DNA from: Dorea sp. D27
Lineage (GTDB): Bacteria; Bacillota; Clostridia; Lachnospirales; Lachnospiraceae
DNA: 64,000 nt
Reading direction: 5' to 3'
NCBI RefSeq assembly: GCF_001185345.1
Contig: NZ_KQ236743.1
Coordinates: 622,857 to 686,856 of the forward strand
In this document: one piece after another, positions 19,365 to 28,463 of the stretch
Numbering within the stretch: the stretch's first letter is position 1
Layout of the letters: the number at the start of each line of letters is the position of its first letter
The notes under the pieces: generated by a model
Told to the model about the DNA's origin: nothing
Database searches by the model: none
What the model saw: only the letters and a program-made list of their open reading frames with translations
Translations under genes and position numbers: made by a program

Positions 19365-20195
19365 ATGGCAGAACAACAAAACGGCTGTGCGCCGTCTGAC
19401 TGTGCGGGCTGCGCGCATGCGGATTCCTGCAGCAGCAAGCCTCAGGACTTGAGTGCGCCGGCAAATCCATTTTCACGTGTAAAGAAGGTAATAGCTGTTG
19501 TGAGCGGCAAAGGCGGCGTAGGGAAGTCGATGGTGACTGCTTCTCTTGCCAGGATGATGAGGGAGCAGGGGTTCACGGTGGGAATCCTCGATGCGGATAT
19601 CACCGGACCGTCGATTCCCAAGATGTACGGCCTGCATGAAAGTGCGAAAGGAAGTGATGAGGGGATGTTTCCGTGCGAGGCGGAGGATGGCACGAGAATC
19701 ATGTCTGTCAATCTGCTTCTCGAAAATGAATCTGACCCGGTCATATGGAGAGGCCCTGTCATCGCAGGTGTCGTGACGCAGTTCTGGTCTGATGTCATGT
19801 GGGGTGAACTGGACTATCTTTTCATAGACATGCCGCCTGGGACTGGTGATGTACCGCTTACCGTATTCCAGTCGCTGCCGGTGGATGGGGTGGTAATCGT
19901 CACGTCACCACAGGATCTCGTGCAGATGATAGTCAAGAAAGCTTATAATATGGCACGCCAGATGAACATTCCGGTTCTCGGTATTGTAGAAAACTACAGC
20001 TATCTCGCCTGTCCGGACTGCGGAAAGAAAATATCCGTATTCGGGGAGAGCCATATCGATGAGATAGCAGCGGAACTTGACATACCGGTGCTGGGCAAGA
20101 TGCCTATAGATGCGAAGCTCTCCGAGGCAGTGGAAAATGAAAGTTTTGCACAGGTGAGCAATGAATATCTGCAAGCGGCGGTAAACAAGATCTAG
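19365..20195 (+). CDS. Mrp/NBP35-type Fe-S carrier ATPase
   Basis: This P-loop ATPase is thought to assemble or deliver Fe-S clusters. I use ATG 19365 (MAEQQNGCAPSDC), with GAAAGAAGGA upstream; a TTG at 19344 is less likely. The 276 residues include an N-terminal Cys-rich segment (CAPSDCAGCAHADSC), a deviant Walker A (SGKGGVGKSM, about residue 46), DMPPGTGD and a C-terminal CPDC motif for cluster binding between subunits. The N-terminal Cys cluster is more NBP35-like than in E. coli Mrp. Confidence 0.92.
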   Translation: MAEQQNGCAPSDCAGCAHADSCSSKPQDLSAPANPFSRVKKVIAVVSGKGGVGKSMVTASLARMMREQGFTVGILDADITGPSIPKMYGLHESAKGSDEGMFPCEAEDGTRIMSVNLLLENESDPVIWRGPVIAGVVTQFWSDVMWGELDYLFIDMPPGTGDVPLTVFQSLPVDGVVIVTSPQDLVQMIVKKAYNMARQMNIPVLGIVENYSYLACPDCGKKISVFGESHIDEIAAELDIPVLGKMPIDAKLSEAVENESFAQVSNEYLQAAVNKI

Positions 20196-20212
20196 GATGC
20201 GTTAAGGAAGGC

Positions 20213-20728
20213 CTACCAGTGTCCACGGCAGAAAATGCGTTCTGTGACCGCTGTGAATAAGGTGGTGGCGGTATTGGCTGCGATAATCGTGTAGAGCAGC
20301 CTTCTGGAATCGCCCGTGAGCTTTCGAAGGAGGCAATATTCAATCGGAAGCTCTGCAGCTACGGTAAGCAGTAGATAGAAGGCCCCTACCGTATAAAAAG
20401 GCAGCGCTTCCACATACATCAGGACAGACTGCCATGGATGCCCCGGGATATGGAAAATGGGGTCGAAAGAAGTTCCTATATATGGAAGACAGAAAGATAT
20501 CAAGTTGCCCAGAAGTATGACAAGGAATACTTTCACAGGATGGTGCATATGGCAAAGGAAATTGACAGCAAGAGTCTCCGCCGCAATCGTTATCACTGCC
20601 ACGTAGGGCAGCACGTCATAAGGGCGCGTCGTGGATATCCAGTACCAGGATGAGTTGGCGTATGCAGTTGCACTGCAGAAGAAGGATAAGATTAACATCA
20701 CAATGGGTATGGAACGTCTTCTAGTCAT
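20213..20728 (-). CDS. small polytopic membrane protein, function unknown
   Basis: The 171-residue protein has an N-terminal hydrophobic segment resembling a signal anchor and about four or five transmembrane helices. I do not recognise the family. It converges on mrp with a 17-base gap and starts behind AAAGGAGG. A TATAAT-like box lies about 30 bases upstream on the minus strand. It marks the left border of the tail-like element. Confidence 0.6.
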   Translation of the reverse strand: MTRRRSIPIVMLILSFFCSATAYANSSWYWISTTRPYDVLPYVAVITIAAETLAVNFLCHMHHPVKVFLVILLGNLISFCLPYIGTSFDPIFHIPGHPWQSVLMYVEALPFYTVGAFYLLLTVAAELPIEYCLLRKLTGDSRRLLYTIIAANTATTLFTAVTERIFCRGHW

Positions 20729-20859
20729 AGCCGCGGCCTCCTTTCAATCTAGTATTATAGTACCATAATAAAAGAGTAATGAGGCAAAAGAGAATCTTAT
20801 CTTTTTCTTAGATATTACGGTACATCTACTATGAAATTAATATTGTGAACTATATACAA

Positions 20860-20888
20860 TTGACTTAAGGGAACGTATGTTCTATAAT
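20860..20888 (+). promoter_or_regulatory. SOS promoter with LexA box in the spacer
   Basis: TTGACT (20860-20865), 17 bases, then TATAAT (20883-20888). GAACGTATGTTC (20871-20882), a perfect Gram-positive LexA box, fills the spacer. It reads towards the MrpR-like gene at 21051. The first 90 transcribed bases can fold (20920-20928 with 20961-20969). A weaker second promoter, TTGACG (20999) with TATGCT (21023), lies closer to the gene. Confidence 0.8.
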
Positions 20889-21050
20889 GTAGATATAAAA
20901 CATAGGCATGCGTCTCATATTACCCTCAGCCGGAACGAGACTACGTGTGCCTCCGTCCGCTGGGGGTAAAATCATTTGTGTAACATTGGGAAATCAAATT
21001 GACGTTAGATCTTCTTCTATGCTATGCTGTCACATAGAGGTGTAAGGTCT

Positions 21051-21980
21051 ATGTATAATGAACAAAGAAAAAATGAGTATTTGGAGTATAAGAAAAAAGA
21101 CTATCTGAAGCATCTATTCATAGATTCGGAGAAGTATGAGGCAGAACTTGGGAGAGATTTGTGCGAAATGGAGACGTCAGAGCTGCTTCATTATCTTATC
21201 CGATATGACGGATTCCGGACGTTTGAGGATAAGAGGCGGCAGCTATCCAACTATGTGGAATGGTGCGTGATAAAGGGATACGCAGCATTCAATTGGATTT
21301 CACTTAAAGTTGTTCCGAACAAGGAGCTAAAAGAGATTTTTCTGGCTGCGAAGGAGGAGTTCTATATATCGAAAGAGAGGTATCGCCAATATGTAGACCG
21401 TCTGATGGATTCAGGATATGGCGTATACATCGCTTCAGCATTTGCCAGCATATATGAAGGGATATCCGGAAAGGGCTTTTATAACATGGTCTATCTCAGA
21501 CGGAACGAGATTGATGAGAAGGGCGGAATGCTGCATCTGCCGGACGGCACGGACAGAATCATATCTCAGGAACTTGCCGATATGCTGATTGCCACATCTG
21601 AGGTGGGGACGGTCAGGAGGGAAAAGACGGTCCGTTATGTGTCTTCGCTCTATCCGGACTCCGTTTGGAAGATACGAAAGAATGAGACAGTAACCTACTC
21701 CAAATTACAGAGGAAATTTGTATATCTTATTGAGGAAATGAAAAAGATTCTTGGGGAAAAGAGGATTTCTAAGACTTCAATCGAGCGCAGCGGATATTTT
21801 AACAGAATTTATTATGAGGTTCTCGCGGATGGCATGGATATACGCAAGCTAGATATGGGAACAGATAAGGAAGGGGTTAAGGAGAATCTTTCTTATGGCA
21901 GTTACTTCGAAAGCTCCGGATGGAATATGGATATGAGAAAATTCATCCGCTCTTACCAGTCATATCTGGACCAGATTTAA
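21051..21980 (+). CDS. tyrosine-recombinase-fold protein, probable MrpR-type phage regulator
   Basis: The 309-residue protein starts at ATG 21051 (MYNEQRKNEYLEYKK) behind GAGGTG and AAGG. The first 115 residues look like the helical core-binding domain of tyrosine recombinases. The rest resembles a degenerate catalytic domain, since the canonical R-H-x-x-R ... Y set is not evident. In phage SP-beta, MrpR (YopR) has this fold without recombinase activity and represses the lytic cycle. That family is my best guess, from recollection of its architecture. The gene sits at the lysis-gene end of the tail element behind a LexA-controlled promoter. Alternatives are a divergent integrase or an orphan DNA-binding protein. 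Confidence 0.5.
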   Translation: MYNEQRKNEYLEYKKKDYLKHLFIDSEKYEAELGRDLCEMETSELLHYLIRYDGFRTFEDKRRQLSNYVEWCVIKGYAAFNWISLKVVPNKELKEIFLAAKEEFYISKERYRQYVDRLMDSGYGVYIASAFASIYEGISGKGFYNMVYLRRNEIDEKGGMLHLPDGTDRIISQELADMLIATSEVGTVRREKTVRYVSSLYPDSVWKIRKNETVTYSKLQRKFVYLIEEMKKILGEKRISKTSIERSGYFNRIYYEVLADGMDIRKLDMGTDKEGVKENLSYGSYFESSGWNMDMRKFIRSYQSYLDQI

Positions 21981-22010
21981 AGCCGCGCGCTTTCTCCTGT
22001 GGAGGATGGT

Positions 22011-22256
22011 ATGTATAAGGTTGTTGCATCAAAAACATTTATCGATATTGTAGAACAGTGTGGTCCTTTCTGCATTGCTGATGTAGATTTGGATACCGGT
22101 AATGCTGAGCTCATAAAGAGGAGGCGGCTTATGGACATTGTACAGATATGTACGGAGATAAGGTGCTATCAGGACGATATGCTTGAGCGATATGATATAT
22201 ACTATAGGGAAAATGAGAACAACAGGCTTGCAAGAGTGCTGATGGAGGCAGGTTAA
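22011..22256 (+). CDS. small hypothetical protein
   Basis: The 81-residue protein starts at ATG 22011, which has GGAGG 5 bases upstream; GTG 21999 would include that site. It is acidic and mostly helical, with no recognised domain. It follows the MrpR-like gene by 30 bases and is probably cotranscribed, so a regulatory role in the element is possible but unproven. Confidence 0.5.
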   Translation: MYKVVASKTFIDIVEQCGPFCIADVDLDTGNAELIKRRRLMDIVQICTEIRCYQDDMLERYDIYYRENENNRLARVLMEAG

Positions 22257-22291
22257 GACAAGATTTCATGTAACGATGTAACGACATTAAT

Positions 22292-22345
22292 AAAAAGGCA
22301 GACGCACCGGGAGATACAGAGTCTCTCTGATGTGTCTGCCTTTTA
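22292..22345. terminator. bidirectional terminator between convergent operons
   Basis: AAAAGGCAGACGCA (22293-22306) pairs with TGTGTCTGCCTTTT (22331-22344) with one wobble, flanked by A and T runs. It separates the rightward regulator pair from the leftward tail operon. Confidence 0.85.
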
Positions 22346-22395
22346 TCTGGAGAGGATATACTTCGCTTGGTTGGGACAGAAGAGGACTGTCGCAA

Positions 22396-23199
22396 TTAAA
22401 GATTCAGAAGTTTTCCCCATGTTGCAGGGCCGACGATGCCATCCGCTGTAAGAGTGTGATCCTTCTGAAAAGACTTTACTGCCTTCTGAGTTTCAACGCC
22501 AAGTATGCCGTCTGCTCCTGTGGAACCGCATGAGTAGCCTAGTGAAATCAGCCTCTCCTGCATCAGCTTTGTGATGTTCCCTGAGGCGCCGGGAGAGAGC
22601 ATGGGACAGCCACTAAGTGTGTTAGGGCCTGCGATTCCGTCCACTGTCTGATGGCTGAAGCCCTGGCGGTTACACTCGCTTTGCAGCCGGGCAATCCAGG
22701 ACGTGCTGCTATTCTGGGTTGCTTCTTTCCCGGAAGAAGATACGGTAACGGTACCGACAGCGGACGCTCCTGCAATCTCTGAAAATGGGAACTTAACGCC
22801 GGGACAGGATGTGGCACATACATCGCAGTGTCTTTGTATTTTGCTGATTCCATACTTCCTTTTGAGGTAGGCGACCAAATTTTTACCTGCTTCCTTTTGC
22901 TGATCAGGCATTGTCTCTTTCATATAGGCCCCTTCAAAACAGATGCCTAAGGAATTGGAATTGCTTCCGGATGCGTGTGCTCCGATTGCCCATTCAGGCC
23001 GTCCTCTCTCTATGAGGCCATTTTTCCTCACGACATAATGGTAGCCGATGCCGGCCCACCCGTTCGCTTTATGCCATTGATGAATGACGGAGGCGTCACA
23101 GGATGACGCCTCCGCATGGTGCAAGATGATACGTGATGTAGAATTCCTCCGGCTGAGTGACCCGAAGGAAAGGTTCGTTTCTTTGATACTGATGTTCAT
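22396..23199 (-). CDS. endolysin: N-acetylmuramoyl-L-alanine amidase with peptidoglycan-binding repeats
   Basis: The 267-residue lysin cleaves the amide bond between MurNAc and L-Ala. The N-terminal Amidase_2/PGRP-type domain (residues 20-140) shows zinc-ligand motifs ILHHAEA and HCDVCATSCPG. Two peptidoglycan-binding helical repeats follow (about 165-205 and 215-265; VDGIAGPNT and ADGIVGPATWGKLL). There is no signal peptide, so release needs a holin; candidates are encoded upstream and at 44986. It is the last gene of the leftward tail operon. Confidence 0.92.
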   Translation of the reverse strand: MNISIKETNLSFGSLSRRNSTSRIILHHAEASSCDASVIHQWHKANGWAGIGYHYVVRKNGLIERGRPEWAIGAHASGSNSNSLGICFEGAYMKETMPDQQKEAGKNLVAYLKRKYGISKIQRHCDVCATSCPGVKFPFSEIAGASAVGTVTVSSSGKEATQNSSTSWIARLQSECNRQGFSHQTVDGIAGPNTLSGCPMLSPGASGNITKLMQERLISLGYSCGSTGADGILGVETQKAVKSFQKDHTLTADGIVGPATWGKLLNL

Positions 23200-23227
23200 A
23201 ATATCACTCCTTATATGTGCGGTTATG

Positions 23228-23662
23228 TTAGTTGTCGGGTTTTATTGGCAGCTGTTTGATACATTTACTGAACTTCTCATCTCCGGTATGGTTGCCGCCA
23301 ATCTCGTTATATACGTTATGGAGACTGACAAATTCTTCATATTCGTCTTCAGGAATATAGCCTTTATTAAGATAGACCTTATACTTCTGGTTGATTCTGT
23401 CAGATAAGATTACGCGGTTTGCGTCACAGAGCTTGTCGATATTTTCAGCCTGAATGTCCAGACGGCAGCTGATATCAGAGATTCTTTTTGATTCCTGCTC
23501 GCGCTTTAGGATACGTCTTGACGTGATGCCAAGGTAGTTCAGCAGCCAGTCTGCCGCAGAGATAACCTCTTTTAGCAAAAAGATTATCCCGAGCATATAT
23601 ATGAAGAATGTGCTAAATGTCAGGGGATGGCTGAAGCTCATGAGGTATTTTAATAAGTTCAT
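23228..23662 (-). CDS. phage-type membrane protein, putative holin or lysis accessory
   Basis: I take ATG 23662 (MNLLKYLMSF), giving 144 residues; the frame extends to 23764 without a better ribosome site. It has one or two transmembrane segments near the N terminus. A coiled coil follows, and the C-terminal segment GYIPEDEYEEFVSLHNVYNEIGG is, as I recall, common in proteins found beside endolysins in firmicute prophages. It sits between the distal fibre and the amidase, so it likely assists lysis or membrane anchoring. Confidence 0.6.
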   Translation of the reverse strand: MNLLKYLMSFSHPLTFSTFFIYMLGIIFLLKEVISAADWLLNYLGITSRRILKREQESKRISDISCRLDIQAENIDKLCDANRVILSDRINQKYKVYLNKGYIPEDEYEEFVSLHNVYNEIGGNHTGDEKFSKCIKQLPIKPDN

Positions 23663-23729
23663 ATTGTTCTTGCACCAGTCCTTTCTGTAATTATTGTAGA
23701 ATGGAGAACCAATACATATTGGTAAAATA

Positions 23730-25994
23730 TTATGCAGTCCTTTTCCACATGAAACAGGTGACAAATGGCTGCATATTGTTATGTGAGAGCCCGCCGCCCG
23801 CGTTTCCTATTCCAAAAGGATTATAACTTTCACCATAATGTGTGTTTCCTCCATTGTTGCTGTTAGTCCCCGAGGTGTTATTGTAAGGAATGCCGTAAGG
23901 CACATTTTTATTTAAGCTGTGATTATGAGAAGGCATTTCACTGACAGTCAGTTTATGAGTCTCTTCACCGCCTTCTATTTCTGAATCATTGTATCTGCTA
24001 TTTGCTATATCAACGCCGACAGGCACTCTTCCTTTACCCCACGATAACCATTCTCCGCCATAAATGTCGCCCGGATTGGTTCCGGTAGTATTAAATACAA
24101 TATCTCCAATAGGATGTAAGTTTAGATAGATGGTCTTAATCAGCTTGCTGTTCTTATCAACCAATAGATGATTTATGCTATCTAATTCCTCTAATAACAG
24201 CCGTTTCTTTCCTTTTGTATCGGTAGCCATGATGTCGGTGCCTACCTGGAAGTCTGCATTGCTGTTGACATCAGGGAGCATTCCTACAGTTACTTTGCCA
24301 TTATCACATGGCATAAATATAGGGATTCCTTTGTCAACCATTAAACTTTCCGTTATGGAAGTGATTCGGTCTGATATTACAAATTCAAAATTGTAGGACT
24401 TTTCTATTTCCAGATTTTTAATAAATGGGTTTGCCGCCGTGCTCTTAACATAAGCAGCAAGCTGGTCGGAAGCTGATATGTCCTTGCTCGTAATTCCGGT
24501 AACCGCTGTGTAGGAATCTGTAAAAGCTTTACCGGCTTCAGCATATCTGTATTTCAATGTTAAAGGACTGTTTTTATTTGCATTTCCTAACTTAAGCCTT
24601 GAATAAACCGTTGAAAAATCTATGGTTATTTCTTTTTCAAATTCATTTATCCTGGACAAAGCTATTCTGGCTGCAGGCCGGCTATATGGTAGAACATAAA
24701 ATGCTTTTGAAATAGTAGCCGATTTATTTCCTCTGGAGTCTATGGCATATATATTTATCTTATAATCTCCTGCCTCAGACAGGGTACCCAGATTGATTAA
24801 AGTATTATTAGCAGAAAAGTCTGTTTTGACCTGTTTTTTGGTTTCGTCTTTTTCATTTGTTACAGTCGTAATATATCCTATAATTGAAGCCTGGTTTTTG
24901 GGGTGTGCCTGATTGGATGGAGATATCTGGGCTTGCATATTTCCATAGTTTTCTATTATATAAGAAGAATTTTGAAGCACAGATGATGTCGCGGCATCTG
25001 TATTGCTATAAGTATAATTTGAAAATACAGGATTGCTGTCTATGATGTGTGCCGTTCCGTAGAATATGTTTTCATAATAAACTTTGTCAATCGTTGTGCC
25101 GCATGATATCTTAAAGCGCATTTCGTTCCTGGCTTTACAACAGCTATACAATGTATCAGCAATATTTGACAGAGGAAGTGTTACATTTTGTACGTTTATT
25201 CCTGAAGCAATGGACAGCAAGCCGGATGTCCATGTATTATCGTCACATTCTACATCAAACAATAAGGAAGAAGCATTTAAATTATAATCCATAAGTGTTA
25301 ATGTCAGGTTCTTTCCTATATCAAATTCCAGGTTGGCATTTGAGATTGAAGCGATAGGCTGTGTCTTTACAGTAATAGCATTAGAGATTGTCTCCAACCC
25401 GGAATCTGTTCGTTTCACCTTAATTTTGACAGAGTAAGAGGTATTTGGCGCGAGGCCGGGTACTGTAAAAGTAGTACCCGAAGTTCCAATCCACGGGCCA
25501 TTCCCTATCATGTAATGAACAGCACTGCAGGCGGCATCCGTGCCCCATTGAAACGTGGCACTTGTCTGTGCGACGGAAGTGTTTTTCCAGATTGTAATAT
25601 TTGCATAACGCGGAATCTTGTCAAGAGTCACATTATTTGATGTACTGGAACTGCCGAATGAAGTACCGCTGATACCTCCGCTGGCAGCGATGGAAGTGGA
25701 TTTGCTCCCGTCATTATTGTGGCCGACAGTTATTGTACGGCTTCCGACATTTACCCAACTATTGTTTGCATAAAGTGTAATATACTGTGATACGCCGCCT
25801 GCTGATCCGTTGATGCTTATTGAACCGTTAAATGTACCATAAGTTGCGGCCGTCGAGCTGGATGATTTCATATAATCTAAATATGCGGTTACATTTGAAC
25901 TATTTGCGTTTGAGCCGTTAGACTGAGAAGACCAGCGCACACGCCCGGTGATATATTGATTGCTTGTATTAAAATTCCATGAACCACTTGCCAT
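23730..25994 (-). CDS. tail fibre 2 with collar-type C-terminal receptor domain
   Basis: The product has 754 residues from ATG 25994 (MASGSWNF), with AAGGT upstream. It is a full-length paralogue of the fibre at 26260. Both have the same N-terminal beta domain (residues 1-125, many Ser/Asn/Gly), a fibronectin III-like domain (about 125-215), further beta domains and a linker VGMLPD...ADFQVGTDIMATD. The C terminus differs, however. It carries a phage-collar-like tip (GDIYGGEWLSWGKGRVPVGVD, then EMPSHNHS and NNMQPFVTCFMWKRTA). Codon usage is more AT-rich than in its paralogue, suggesting separate acquisition. Confidence 0.8.
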   Translation of the reverse strand: MASGSWNFNTSNQYITGRVRWSSQSNGSNANSSNVTAYLDYMKSSSSTAATYGTFNGSISINGSAGGVSQYITLYANNSWVNVGSRTITVGHNNDGSKSTSIAASGGISGTSFGSSSTSNNVTLDKIPRYANITIWKNTSVAQTSATFQWGTDAACSAVHYMIGNGPWIGTSGTTFTVPGLAPNTSYSVKIKVKRTDSGLETISNAITVKTQPIASISNANLEFDIGKNLTLTLMDYNLNASSLLFDVECDDNTWTSGLLSIASGINVQNVTLPLSNIADTLYSCCKARNEMRFKISCGTTIDKVYYENIFYGTAHIIDSNPVFSNYTYSNTDAATSSVLQNSSYIIENYGNMQAQISPSNQAHPKNQASIIGYITTVTNEKDETKKQVKTDFSANNTLINLGTLSEAGDYKINIYAIDSRGNKSATISKAFYVLPYSRPAARIALSRINEFEKEITIDFSTVYSRLKLGNANKNSPLTLKYRYAEAGKAFTDSYTAVTGITSKDISASDQLAAYVKSTAANPFIKNLEIEKSYNFEFVISDRITSITESLMVDKGIPIFMPCDNGKVTVGMLPDVNSNADFQVGTDIMATDTKGKKRLLLEELDSINHLLVDKNSKLIKTIYLNLHPIGDIVFNTTGTNPGDIYGGEWLSWGKGRVPVGVDIANSRYNDSEIEGGEETHKLTVSEMPSHNHSLNKNVPYGIPYNNTSGTNSNNGGNTHYGESYNPFGIGNAGGGLSHNNMQPFVTCFMWKRTA

Positions 25995-26113
25995 GAGTTT
26001 ACCTTGTATGATATTTATTGAAAAAATCATACTTTCCTTTCTTTTTCATTTTTATGAATAATAGTTGCATTGAGGGTTTTATTATTCCTAATTATAAAAG
26101 GGAAGGTAAGTAG

Positions 26114-26134
26114 AAAAATCGGGGGCGATTTTTT
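26114..26134. terminator. bidirectional terminator between the two fibre genes
   Basis: AAAAATCG pairs with CGATTTTT around a G-rich loop, with T runs on both strands. It lies in the 229-base AT-rich gap between the fibre genes. A leftward TATAAT at about 26091-26096 could start fresh transcription of fibre 2. Nothing else was recognised in the gap. Confidence 0.6.
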
Positions 26135-26259
26135 GTTTAAGCAGAAATAATGATAATCAATATATAGATGGGACGGTGCAGATTCGGGTATATATAACAG
26201 CCTTTTATGCAGATGTTTACGTGCTTACAAGTTATTTGCTTATAGATAAACTATCGTTT

Positions 26260-28401
26260 TTAGTAATCTAAAGAGACCGCATTCCAATATACAGTCGCAC
26301 TGTGTGTCGTGGTTGGTGAGTATATATATACTTCTGCACCAGTATTGCTTACACTTTTGATGGCAATTTTATCAGAACCTACTTGCGAAGTTCTAAAATT
26401 GCACGAAAACCCTGGAATATTTGTAAATTTCTTTTTAAATTTAATAGCTGCAACAACACTACCATTAGTTGGCACAGTAACGTTTACAGTTCCACCATCG
26501 CACATATTTCCTAATTTGCTATTTAATTCATTAAACATATTTTGTAGATCTGCTTTTGTTACTAGCAAATCCGCATTTGTCTTATCTATCTCATCCAATA
26601 TCAGCCTCTGCGTCCCTTTTGAATCTGTAGCCATTATGTCTGTCCCCACCTGGAAATCGGCATTGCTGTCGAAGTCCGGGAGCATCCCGACGGTTACCTT
26701 GCCATTATCGCACGGCATAAAGATTGGGATGCCTTTGTCAACCATCGTGGTCTCTGTCGTTGTCGTAATCCGGTCGGAGATTACAAATTCGAAGTTATAT
26801 GACTTTTCAATGTCTAATGTGATAAACGGGTCGCTGCTTGAGTCTTTGAGCAGGGTAGCTTTAAAGTCTGTGGAAGAGCCGGGAGCATCCGAGCTGTTTA
26901 TGCTGGTAACTATAGTGTATGTGTTCCCATAAGTTGTCCCGACTTCTGCGTACCGGTACTTGACGTTAAACTGGTTATTTTTGCTTGCAGTGCCGATCTT
27001 CAGCTTGGAGTATATCGAGGAAAAGTCGATGGTCACTTCTTTTTCAAATTCGTTGATTCGTCCCAAAGTGATTTTTGTGGCAGGCCGGCTGTACGGCAGG
27101 ACATGATAGGTCTTGGTGACGGTGGCGGAAGTATTGCCCCTTGAGTCTAGGGCATGGATATTGATGTTATAGCTGCCATGTTCGGCCATCGTCCCAATGT
27201 CAATGAGCACTTCACCGGCAGAATATGGCGTATGCAGCTGCTTTTTGATTTCATTTTTTGCATCTGTGACGGTCGTTATGTACTCGTTGATTATGGCATG
27301 GTTTTTGGCGGACGCCCGGTTGGCGGCACTGATCTGTACCTGCATATTGCCATAGTTCTGTATGACGTAAGCTGCATTTTGCAGTACCGTGGATGTGGCT
27401 GTATCCGTATTGCTGTAAGTATAGGTGGAGAAGACGGGATTGCTCCCTGTAACGTGGGCTGTTCCATATGAGATATTTTCATAGAACCTGCCGTTTATAG
27501 TAGTGCCGCAAGACAGCTTGAACTGCATCTCATTTTTCGTCGTGCAGCAGCTGTACAGTGCATCGGCAATGTCCGAGAGCGGAAGAGTGATGTCCGGTAC
27601 GTTCTTTTCTGAACCGGCTGTGAGAAGGCTGGTCGTCCATGAGCCATCGTCACGTTCTACATCGAATTTGAAGGTAGATGCGTTCAGATCATAGTTGGAG
27701 AGCGTCAGTGCCAGATTCTCGCCGATGTTGAATGCAAGGTTTGTATTGGTGACAGACGCGATTGGCTTTGTCTTGACTGTGATAGCTCCAGATGTCGTTT
27801 CAAGGCCTGAGTCGGAGCGTCGGACTTTCAGCTTGACAGAGTAGGAAGTGCTGGGCGCCAGGCCGGATATGGTAAACGTAGTGCCTGATGTGGCAACCCA
27901 TGAGCCATTGCCTATCATATAATAGACCGCGTTGCAGGAGGCATTTGCCGCCCACTGGAACGTGGCGCTCGTCTGTGTCACGGCGGTGTTCTTCCATGTC
28001 GTTATGGATGCATAGCGAGGAATCTTATCGAGAGCCACACTTTTGGACGTACTGGAGCTTCCGAAGGAAGTACCGCTGATGCCGCCGCTCGCGGCGATAG
28101 TTGTGGATTTGCTTCCGTCGTTGTTGTGACCGACGGTTACGGTTCTGGCTCCTACATTGACCCAGCTGTTATTCGCGCTGAGGGTGATGTACTTGGACAC
28201 GGCTCCGGAGGAACCGTTTATGCTGATTGCCCCGTTGAATGTACCGTATGTCGCTGCAGTTGAGCTGGATGATTTCATATAATCCAGATACGCTGTAACT
28301 GTCGAGGTATTTGCGTTAGAGCCATTGGATTTTGAGGACCAGCGTATGCGTCCCGTGATAAATTGATTGCTTGTGCCGAAGTTCCATGAACCACTTGCCA
28401 T
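26260..28401 (-). CDS. tail fibre 1 with H-type-lectin-like C-terminal domain
   Basis: The 713-residue protein starts at ATG 28401 behind AAAGGAG. It has the same N-terminal three quarters as fibre 2: a beta-sandwich head-binding part, a fibronectin III-like domain, repeated beta modules and VGMLPDFDSNADFQVGTD. The last 90 residues resemble an H-type lectin (FKKKFTNIPGFSC to HSATVYWNAVSLDY), a sugar-binding fold used by tail fibres. The two paralogous fibres with different tips imply recognition of two receptors. It follows Tal on the minus strand. Confidence 0.8.
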   Translation of the reverse strand: MASGSWNFGTSNQFITGRIRWSSKSNGSNANTSTVTAYLDYMKSSSSTAATYGTFNGAISINGSSGAVSKYITLSANNSWVNVGARTVTVGHNNDGSKSTTIAASGGISGTSFGSSSTSKSVALDKIPRYASITTWKNTAVTQTSATFQWAANASCNAVYYMIGNGSWVATSGTTFTISGLAPSTSYSVKLKVRRSDSGLETTSGAITVKTKPIASVTNTNLAFNIGENLALTLSNYDLNASTFKFDVERDDGSWTTSLLTAGSEKNVPDITLPLSDIADALYSCCTTKNEMQFKLSCGTTINGRFYENISYGTAHVTGSNPVFSTYTYSNTDTATSTVLQNAAYVIQNYGNMQVQISAANRASAKNHAIINEYITTVTDAKNEIKKQLHTPYSAGEVLIDIGTMAEHGSYNINIHALDSRGNTSATVTKTYHVLPYSRPATKITLGRINEFEKEVTIDFSSIYSKLKIGTASKNNQFNVKYRYAEVGTTYGNTYTIVTSINSSDAPGSSTDFKATLLKDSSSDPFITLDIEKSYNFEFVISDRITTTTETTMVDKGIPIFMPCDNGKVTVGMLPDFDSNADFQVGTDIMATDSKGTQRLILDEIDKTNADLLVTKADLQNMFNELNSKLGNMCDGGTVNVTVPTNGSVVAAIKFKKKFTNIPGFSCNFRTSQVGSDKIAIKSVSNTGAEVYIYSPTTTHSATVYWNAVSLDY

Positions 28402-28463
28402 ATTTTGTTCTCCTTTCTTTATGGAAAAGGAGGTGCGGGAGGCACCTCCTGAATATAAGATGT

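Noticed and set aside
23730-28401. Diversity-generating retroelement acting on the fibre tips
   Set aside because: No reverse transcriptase gene or short template repeat was found; the two fibre ends are different folds, not adenine-mutagenised copies.
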